Shown here: positions 1-4,540 of the stretch, piece by piece
How the letters are laid out: each line of letters opens with the position of its first letter
Position numbering within the stretch: the stretch's first letter is position 1
From: Pyrinomonadaceae bacterium
GTDB lineage: Bacteria > Acidobacteriota > Blastocatellia > Pyrinomonadales > Pyrinomonadaceae
Direction of reading: 5' to 3'
Assembly (NCBI GenBank): GCA_014379795.1
Contig: JACMLC010000062.1
Location: 1 to 17,846, forward strand
DNA: 17,846 nucleotides
Translations under genes and position numbers: made by a program
Notes under the pieces: model-generated
Database searches by the model: none
The model's input: the letters and a program-made list of their open reading frames with translations, nothing else
Told to the model about the DNA's origin: nothing

Positions 1-413
1 ACGCCGCTTTCGCTAAAAAGTTCGGCATGGAGCGCATCATGCACGCGGCGGACGGCGCAGGACGGCTCGGCATGGAGCGCGTCATCGAAGGCGAAGAGAT
101 TTTACAGCTTGACCGCGACCTGACTGTGATTCCCGTGCCCGGACACACGCGCGGCCACATGGTCTTGCTCTACAAAAACAAATTCCTTTTTACCGGAGAT
201 CACTTAGCCTGGTCGCCCACTAGAGAAACCCTGACGGCCTTTCGCAACGCCATGTGGTACTCGTGGCCTGTGCAGACGCGCTCAATGACAAGGCTGCTGG
301 ATTACACTTTCGAGTGGGTGCTGCCCGGTCACGGTCGCATCCATCACGACACCGCAGAAAACATGCACACTCACCTCAAACGCTGCATCGAATGGATGAA
401 AGCAACGCCATAA
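1..413 (+). CDS. MBL-fold metallo-hydrolase, C-terminal part (5' end outside window)
   Basis: This is the C-terminal part of a metallo-beta-lactamase-fold hydrolase. The frame is open from base 3, upstream of the first in-window ATG at 27, so the gene begins outside the window. What remains carries the later metal-site motifs of the superfamily: a GHTRGH stretch (the histidine after the VPG turn), an FTGDH segment with the bridging aspartate, and VLPGHGR with the last metal histidine. The N-terminal HxHxDH motif is not in view, so metal binding is inferred. The C-terminal 30 residues form a helix rich in H, K and E. The substrate cannot be told from the sequence; relatives include glyoxalase II-like and other thioester or ester hydrolases. 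An intrinsic terminator follows 28 bases after the stop, so this gene appears to end its transcription unit. Confidence 0.85.
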   Translation, partial: AAFAKKFGMERIMHAADGAGRLGMERVIEGEEILQLDRDLTVIPVPGHTRGHMVLLYKNKFLFTGDHLAWSPTRETLTAFRNAMWYSWPVQTRSMTRLLDYTFEWVLPGHGRIHHDTAENMHTHLKRCIEWMKATP

Positions 414-440
414 ACACTTTTCCAAACAGGGCGGAGTCAG

Positions 441-474
441 ACGGGCGCGCGTGCGGTTTCGCGCCCGTTTTGTT
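441..474 (+). terminator. Rho-independent terminator after the MBL hydrolase
   Basis: A 9-bp perfect GC-rich stem (441-449 with 460-468, arms ACGGGCGCG and CGCGCCCGT) closes a 10-base loop and runs directly into TTTTGTT. It lies 28 bases after the hydrolase stop and separates that gene from the lepA leader. Confidence 0.8.
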
Positions 475-481
475 ATAACAA

Positions 482-571
482 CAGAAGCCACGAGTCAGAA
501 GCCAGAAGCCAGAATGAAACTTCAACGTATTTCTTCTGACTCCTGACTCCTGACTCCTGACTCCTTTTTTT
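482..571 (+). repeat. Heptamer-repeat leader with inverted repeat upstream of lepA
   Basis: The left half holds AGAAGCCA-type repeats (482-514). The right half holds four uninterrupted copies of TGACTCC (537-564) followed by seven T residues that touch the lepA ATG. The two halves contain a perfect 10-bp inverted repeat, GAGTCAGAAG (492-501) and CTTCTGACTC (533-542), with a 31-base spacer, so the leader could fold into a hairpin. No Shine-Dalgarno sequence is present before lepA; the spot is taken by the heptamers and the T tract. The origin as a dispersed intergenic repeat family is inferred from its form. Confidence 0.75.
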
Positions 572-2371
572 ATGAACCCAGAACGCATACGAAATTTTTC
601 CATCATCGCGCACATAGACCACGGCAAGTCCACGCTGGCGGATCGCTTGCTTGAGATGACCGGCGCGCTGACAGAGCGTGAGATGTCTGCGCAGGTCTTG
701 GACAACATGGACTTGGAGCGCGAGCGCGGCATCACGATTAAATCGCACGCCGTCAGGCTCGATTATAAGGCGAAGGACGGGCAGGATTATGTCCTGAACC
801 TGATTGACACGCCGGGGCATGTTGATTTTTCTTACGAGGTCTCGCGTTCGCTCTCTGCCTGCGAAGGCGCGCTGCTCGTCGTGGATGCCTCGCAGGGCGT
901 AGAGGCGCAGACGCTCGCCAACACTTATCTCGCCATCGAAAATAATCTGGAATTAATTCCCGTCATCAACAAGATTGATTTGCCGGGCGCAGAACCCGAA
1001 AAAGCTCTTGAGCAGATAGAGCATCTGATCGGGCTTGAGACGCATAACGCCGTGCTGACTTCGGCCAAAACGGGCAAGGGCGTTGACGAAGTTCTGGAAG
1101 CCATCGTGCGGGACGTTCCGCACCCAAAGGGAGACCCACAGGCTCCGCTCATGGCTCTGATTTTCGATTCATGGTACGACTCGTATCGCGGCGTGATCGT
1201 CCTCTTTCGCGTGATTGACGGCGCGATTAAAAAGGGGATGAAGATTCGCTTCTTCAACACCGGGCGCGATTATCAGGTCGAGACACTGGGCGTCAATCGC
1301 CCGCGCCCGACGACGATTGACCGCCTCGGCGTCGGCGAGGTTGGCTTTCTCACGGCTTCGATCAAAGAAGTCGCGGACGTGCAGATTGGCGACACCATCA
1401 CAGAGAGTGCGCGCCCGACCGTAGAGCCTTTTCCCGGCTTTCAGGAAATCAAGCCGATGGTCTTTGCCGGACTTTATCCGATAGACACGAATCAATATGA
1501 AGAGCTGCGCGATGCGCTCGATAAGCTGCGCCTGAATGATGCTTCTTTCTTCTACGAGCCTGAATCGTCAACCGCGCTCGGCTTCGGATTTCGTTGCGGC
1601 TTTCTCGGACTCCTGCACATGGAGATCGTGCAGGAGCGGCTGGAGCGCGAGTTCGATCTGGATTTAATCACGACCGCGCCGGGTGTGCGTTACACAGTGA
1701 CGACGACGGACGGCGAGCGTTTGGAAATTGATTCGCCCGCCAAGATGCCAGACCCCGCCCGCATCGCGAAGATCGAAGAGCCTGTTATCTTAGCCACGAT
1801 TCTGACTTCAGATGAATACCTGGGCGGCATTCTTCCGCTGCTGGAAGAAAAGCGCGGCGTGCAGAAAAAGTTTGAGTACATAGCCTCCAACCGCGTGATG
1901 CTCACATACGAAGTGCCTTTGAACGAGATCGTGCTTGATTTTTATGATCGTTTGAAGTCGGTTTCAAGGGGCTATGCCTCGCTCGATTATCACTTTACGG
2001 GACAATGGGAAAGCGACTTGGTCAAGCTCGACGTGATGGTCGCGGGCGAACCGGTTGACGCGCTCTCGCTGATCCTGCATCGCTCGACGGCTCAGGCCAA
2101 AGGGCGCTCGCTCGCAGAGAAGATGAAGCAGCTCATCCCGCGCCAGCTCTTTGAAGTCCCTATTCAGGCCGCCATCGGCAACAAAGTCGTCGCGCGCGAA
2201 ACCGTCAAAGCAATGGGCAAAAACGTCATCGCCAAATGCTACGGCGGCGACATCTCGCGCAAACGCAAGCTCCTCGAAAAACAAAAAGAGGGCAAGAAGC
2301 GCATGAAGAAAGTCGGGCGCGTGGAGATTCCGCAGGAAGCTTTTCTCGCAGTGTTGAAAGTGAATGAGTGA
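572..2371 (+). CDS. lepA: Elongation factor 4 (LepA), ribosomal back-translocase GTPase
   Basis: LepA is a cytoplasmic, membrane-associated translational GTPase that binds ribosomes and affects elongation and 30S assembly. The 599 residues match the usual full length. The P-loop AHIDHGKS lies at residues 13-20, the G2 region ERGITIKS at 51-58, DTPGH at 79-83 and NKID at 133-136. They are followed by domain II, the EF-G-like domains III and V, and the LepA-specific C-terminal domain ending in basic KKVGRVEIPQ residues. The start at 572 is set by the family N-terminus (IRNFSIIAHID a few residues in), although no ribosome-binding site precedes it. The stop overlaps the ATG of the next gene by one base (TGATG), and no terminator follows, so the TA genes downstream may be co-transcribed. 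The last 48 bases occur again at 2906 and 3321. Confidence 0.98.
   Translation: MNPERIRNFSIIAHIDHGKSTLADRLLEMTGALTEREMSAQVLDNMDLERERGITIKSHAVRLDYKAKDGQDYVLNLIDTPGHVDFSYEVSRSLSACEGALLVVDASQGVEAQTLANTYLAIENNLELIPVINKIDLPGAEPEKALEQIEHLIGLETHNAVLTSAKTGKGVDEVLEAIVRDVPHPKGDPQAPLMALIFDSWYDSYRGVIVLFRVIDGAIKKGMKIRFFNTGRDYQVETLGVNRPRPTTIDRLGVGEVGFLTASIKEVADVQIGDTITESARPTVEPFPGFQEIKPMVFAGLYPIDTNQYEELRDALDKLRLNDASFFYEPESSTALGFGFRCGFLGLLHMEIVQERLEREFDLDLITTAPGVRYTVTTTDGERLEIDSPAKMPDPARIAKIEEPVILATILTSDEYLGGILPLLEEKRGVQKKFEYIASNRVMLTYEVPLNEIVLDFYDRLKSVSRGYASLDYHFTGQWESDLVKLDVMVAGEPVDALSLILHRSTAQAKGRSLAEKMKQLIPRQLFEVPIQAAIGNKVVARETVKAMGKNVIAKCYGGDISRKRKLLEKQKEGKKRMKKVGRVEIPQEAFLAVLKVNE
2324..2371 (+). repeat. 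lepA-tail repeat, copy A (native 3' end of lepA)
   Basis: These are the last 15 codons plus the stop of lepA (EIPQEAFLAVLKVNE). The first 24 bases, from GAGATTCC to TTTTCTC, are identical in copies B (2906) and C (3321). The preceding codon, GTG, is also matched synonymously as GTA before copy C. This copy is in frame with the full-length gene and is the functional end of LepA today. Confidence 0.9.
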
Positions 2372-2622
2372 TGGTAAATTGGCATCGGTTTACGCCGACC
2401 GATTTTGAATATGACTTTGAACGAGATGAACTCGCCGCGCATCACATCACTTTCGAGGAAGCAGTCGAATGCTTCTTTTCCGATTTTGAAGTGCGCCGAA
2501 ACAAGTCTTTCAAGGATCGTTATCAACTTGTTGGACGAACCGTCGGTGGTCGTTCCATTAAGCTTATCTTTCAACTCAAGCCAAACAATGTAGTACGCAT
2601 TATCACAGGATGGGATGTATGA
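2371..2622 (+). CDS. BrnT-like type II toxin
   Basis: This small protein (83 residues from the ATG at 2371) resembles BrnT-family ribonuclease toxins. It has an FEYD strand near the N-terminus, an HHITFEEAVECF helix, a GRTVGGR turn in the centre and a final RIITGWDV strand that matches the family's RIISAR end. By family knowledge it would cleave RNA and be neutralised by the adjacent ribbon-helix-helix antitoxin. The ATG overlaps the lepA stop by one base; a GTG three bases earlier is also possible. No clear ribosome-binding site is visible, so translation is probably coupled to lepA. The toxin precedes the antitoxin, the usual order for brnTA, and their reading frames overlap by ATGA. The match is looser than that of the second BrnT at 15896, so a related uncharacterised family is possible. 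Confidence 0.7.
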   Translation: MVNWHRFTPTDFEYDFERDELAAHHITFEEAVECFFSDFEVRRNKSFKDRYQLVGRTVGGRSIKLIFQLKPNNVVRIITGWDV

Positions 2623-2894
2623 ATAAGAAGCCCGAAAACCTTTCTGTTGAACAGATTGACCAACTCGTCGTTGAACATGCTGACGATGAATCCAATTGGG
2701 GCGAACCTGTCCGCGTGCGTCAATCGAAGCCCTCTGCGGTTTCACTTCCCTCTGAACTTGCTTCACGCGCCGCTTTCTTTGCGCGCCTGCATCGAGAGGC
2801 GAGCGTCCAAGAATGGCTTAAGCGAATCATAGAGGAGCGCATAGACATAGAGGAAGCCGTCTTTGCTGAATCCAAACGTGACCTCGCTAAATAA
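2619..2894 (+). CDS. BrnA/CopG-like ribbon-helix-helix antitoxin
   Basis: This is the likely antitoxin partner of the preceding BrnT-like protein. An acidic N-terminal half (about residues 1-30), which probably wraps the toxin, is followed by a ribbon-helix-helix segment: SAVSLPSEL, then a helix with FFARLHREASVQEWLKRIIEERI. I chose the ATG at 2619 because it overlaps the toxin stop as ATGA and has AGGA nine bases upstream. The ATG at 2610 would add only MGC. Family members bind DNA as dimers and repress their own operon, but no separate promoter is visible here because the pair follows lepA directly. Eleven bases after the stop begins lepA-tail copy B, so this gene closes the first module of the stack. 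Confidence 0.7.
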   Translation: MNKKPENLSVEQIDQLVVEHADDESNWGEPVRVRQSKPSAVSLPSELASRAAFFARLHREASVQEWLKRIIEERIDIEEAVFAESKRDLAK

Positions 2895-2905
2895 TAGTCT
2901 ATATA

Positions 2906-2953
2906 GAGATTCCGCAGGAAGCTTTTCTCGCTGTGTTGAAGGTGAATGAATGA
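2906..2953 (+). repeat. lepA-tail repeat, copy B (coding-intact duplicate)
   Basis: This 48-base copy of the lepA 3' end sits in intergenic DNA between the BrnA-like antitoxin and the UPF0175 gene. Read in its own frame it still encodes EIPQEAFLAVLKVNE and a TGA stop. It differs from copy A at three bases (GCA to GCT, AAA to AAG, GAG to GAA), all in third codon positions and all silent. It has no start codon of its own and is not expected to be translated as a separate gene. Confidence 0.9.
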
Positions 2954-2957
2954 AGGC

Positions 2958-2973
2958 GCGAAACACGTTTCGC
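2958..2973. promoter_or_regulatory. Palindrome upstream of the UPF0175 antitoxin (candidate operator)
   Basis: A perfect 7-bp inverted repeat, GCGAAAC and GTTTCGC around a 2-base centre, lies directly before the AGGGAGA ribosome-binding site of the next gene. Its position suits a self-regulation operator, but a small RNA hairpin covering the leader is also possible. No promoter boxes could be assigned with confidence. Confidence 0.4.
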
Positions 2974-2986
2974 AGGGAGATGTACT

Positions 2987-3253
2987 ATGCAAGTGATAAT
3001 TGATTTGCCCGAAGACGTTGCGCGGCAGCTACAAGCGAACGAACAAGACGTTGAGCGTAACGTGCTGGAAGCAATCGCGCTGGAAAACTATCGCTCAGGC
3101 AAACTCACTCAAGCTCAAGTGAGAAAGATGCTCGGGTTTCAAACTGATTTACAGGTTGACGCTTTTCTAAAAGCGCATAACGTATACCTTGAGTACTCCA
3201 TTGAAGACTTTGAGAAAGACCGTGAGACGCTAGAGCGAGCATTGGCGAAATGA
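2987..3253 (+). CDS. UPF0175 family antitoxin
   Basis: This 88-residue protein has the UPF0175 layout. A beta strand, QVIIDLPEDVARQLQ, is followed by a helix with LEAIALENYRSGKLTQAQVRKMLGF, a helix-turn-helix-like region and the segment FLKAHNVYLEYSIEDFEKD. Members are usually antitoxins paired with a DUF3368 PIN-domain nuclease encoded immediately downstream. AGGGAGA ends six bases before the ATG. The stop overlaps the ATG of the PIN toxin stump as ATGA, the normal coupling for such pairs. Because the toxin is cut to 20 codons, this antitoxin is orphaned. It may be neutral, or may still counter related toxins elsewhere; neither can be judged from this window. Confidence 0.8.
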   Translation: MQVIIDLPEDVARQLQANEQDVERNVLEAIALENYRSGKLTQAQVRKMLGFQTDLQVDAFLKAHNVYLEYSIEDFEKDRETLERALAK

Positions 3254-3312
3254 TCGTCATTTCAGACACCACGCCGCTCAACTATCTCATCTGTAGTCTC
3301 ACCAAACGATGA
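3250..3312 (+). pseudogene. Truncated DUF3368-type PIN toxin (N-terminal stump)
   Basis: The frame starting with the ATG that overlaps the UPF0175 stop encodes MIVISDTTPLNYLI, a recognisable PIN-toxin N-terminus with the first catalytic aspartate (D6) of the nuclease fold. After about residue 14 the family pattern ends, and a stop follows at codon 21. Family members are about 150-170 residues, so nearly all of the nuclease is missing. Copy C of the lepA tail begins nine bases after the stop, so the deletion joint lies between about 3291 and 3318. The remaining peptide cannot be an active nuclease. Confidence 0.75.
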
Positions 3313-3320
3313 ACTGCGTA

Positions 3321-3365
3321 GAGATTCCGCAGGAAGCTTTTCTCACCGTGTTAGAAGGTGAATGA
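3321..3365 (+). repeat. lepA-tail repeat, copy C (frameshifted)
   Basis: This third copy of the lepA 3' end shares the 24-base core exactly with copies A and B. Beyond the core it has GCA or GCT replaced by ACC and, compared with copy B, one inserted A after GTGTT. In its own frame it would end EIPQEAFLTVLEGE and stop early. The codon before the core (GTA, Val) still matches LepA. The copy separates the PIN stump from the HEPN gene and appears older or less constrained than copy B. Confidence 0.88.
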
Positions 3366-3382
3366 GCAAGAGATAAGTTCAG

Positions 3383-3949
3383 ATGCAAGAACAAATTAAC
3401 ATTAGGACACAAGCTCAAGATTTTCGCGAGCAGCTTGGTAAATCCGCTGGTGAGGTTTTCGATTTCTTTATTTGTTTTTCAAAGTTCGAGTGTGCACTAA
3501 AGCAAGCAGGTTATTGGAAATGGGAAAGGAATATGCTGTCACCGAACTGGGATGCCTTCGTTGTGGACATAGCTCCTGAGTTTGATAAGCAAGATGATAG
3601 GCAAAGAGGAGAACTTCTTAATACTGCAATTGAGTTTTTTCAGAATGACCCTCCTCGGAAACAAATTCTTAATGAAGATGATCAGATAGATTTTAAAGGT
3701 GATGGATATGATGCTGGACTAAAAGGGCTAATTCATGCAATCAAGTGTGTACGCAATAATCTTTTTCACGGCGGCAAGTATCCCTATAGAAGACACTTAC
3801 GAGAGCCAGCAAGAGATGATCATCTTCTCAATCATAGCTTAGTTATTTTGCAAGAGTGTTTAAATTTGTGTGGGACGGAAAACCTTTCTGAAGAACTGAG
3901 AAGCAAGACACAAAAAGTAAGAAATTCTTTTGAGTCTCGCATTGAATAA
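3383..3949 (+). CDS. HEPN-domain protein, putative ribonuclease
   Basis: This 188-residue protein contains VRNNLFHGGKY around residues 123-133. R124 and H129 form the RX4H signature of HEPN RNase-fold proteins, placed late in the chain as in Apea/pEK499-type HEPN families. The flanks are predicted mainly alpha-helical, for instance residues 15-45 and 148-186. Many HEPN proteins are toxin or abortive-infection RNases; the substrate here is unknown. A hand count of three 60-base lines gives 32-40% GC, against 57% in a lepA line and 67% in an SMC line, so the gene looks recently transferred. It begins 17 bases after lepA-tail copy C. Its TAA overlaps the first ATG of the DUF433 gene by one base, suggesting a three-gene unit with the DUF433/DUF5615 pair. 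Confidence 0.65.
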   Translation: MQEQINIRTQAQDFREQLGKSAGEVFDFFICFSKFECALKQAGYWKWERNMLSPNWDAFVVDIAPEFDKQDDRQRGELLNTAIEFFQNDPPRKQILNEDDQIDFKGDGYDAGLKGLIHAIKCVRNNLFHGGKYPYRRHLREPARDDHLLNHSLVILQECLNLCGTENLSEELRSKTQKVRNSFESRIE

Positions 3950-4212
3950 TGAAAGAGGTGGTTAAGGACATAATGTCATTTGAAGAAGAACAAATCACAC
4001 GACTTCCGATTACGAGTGACCCTGAAGTCCTGAGTGGCGAGACTGTCTTTCGCGGGACGCGTGTTCCGGTTGCAGCGTTGCTGGATAACATCGAGGCTGG
4101 CCTAACGTTGGATGAATTTCTCGACAACTTTCCGACAGTTACACGCGAACAGGCGATTCAGGTTTTAGAGTTTGCTAAAGAAACATTGACGCGCTTAGGC
4201 CGTGCGGCATGA
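3949..4212 (+). CDS. DUF433 family antitoxin
   Basis: This 87-residue protein carries the DUF433 pattern: ITSDPEVLSGETVFRGTRVPVAALLDNIEAG and then a helical part with LDEFLDNFPTVTREQAIQVLEFA, a helix-turn-helix-like antitoxin fold. By family knowledge it neutralises the DUF5615 PIN-like protein encoded next, whose ATG overlaps this stop as ATGA. Two starts are possible. The ATG at 3949 overlaps the HEPN stop (TAATG). The ATG at 3973 gives a family-like length and has AAGGA four bases upstream, a tight spacing. The first implies strong coupling with the HEPN gene. GC content rises again relative to the HEPN gene, so the two may have different origins. Confidence 0.85.
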   Translation: MKEVVKDIMSFEEEQITRLPITSDPEVLSGETVFRGTRVPVAALLDNIEAGLTLDEFLDNFPTVTREQAIQVLEFAKETLTRLGRAA

Positions 4213-4529
4213 AGATTTTGCTTGATGAATGTACGCCTCGCGTTGTAAAGAAGCGGCTGCCTGAGCGAGACATCAGTACAGTTCAGGAGATGGGATGGGC
4301 TGGACTCAAGAATGGAGACCTGCTGGTAGCGGCGGAAGGCAAGTTTGATATTTTCATTACCACGGACAAGAATCTGCGCCATCAACAGAATCTCACGGGA
4401 CGCGGGTTTGCTGTATTGCTCTTGCCGAGCAATCAAGTGCCAATAGTTGAAACGTTAATTCCTGTTATCGAAGCTGCATTAGCGACAGCGCAGTCAGGAG
4501 ATTTTATTGAAATTCCTTTAACTTCTTAG
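4209..4529 (+). CDS. DUF5615 PIN-like toxin
   Basis: This 106-residue protein has the DUF5615 (Mut7-C-like PIN fold) layout. It opens with KILLDECTP, with acidic D6 and E7. It continues through MGWAGLKNGDLL, with D37, and FDIFITTDKNLRHQQNL, with D53, the set of acidic residues expected for a metal-dependent nuclease. The family is paired with DUF433 antitoxins, as here. All visible acidic positions are intact and the length is normal, so the toxin is probably functional. Its stop codon (4527-4529) lies within the AGGAGA ribosome-binding site of the following TPR gene, so the two may be co-expressed. The target RNA is unknown. Confidence 0.85.
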   Translation: MKILLDECTPRVVKKRLPERDISTVQEMGWAGLKNGDLLVAAEGKFDIFITTDKNLRHQQNLTGRGFAVLLLPSNQVPIVETLIPVIEAALATAQSGDFIEIPLTS

Positions 4530-4540
4530 GAGAACTTGCA

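Noticed and set aside
537..564. CRISPR-like tandem array
   Set aside because: The four TGACTCC heptamers are contiguous with no spacers; this is a simple tandem repeat.
2239..2766. 175-codon minus-strand frame crossing the lepA end and the TA pair
   Set aside because: It is antisense to three plus-strand genes with recognisable families and correct overlaps.
4508..4529. Possible fourth lepA-tail copy (IEIP at the end of the DUF5615 gene)
   Set aside because: Only about eight of nine bases match GAGATTCCG and the similarity stops at once; the residues fit the normal end of a DUF5615 protein.
2371..4529. A self-mobilising element carrying the TA stack
   Set aside because: No integrase, transposase, resolvase or terminal inverted repeats are encoded in this interval; any mobility would have to be supplied from elsewhere.
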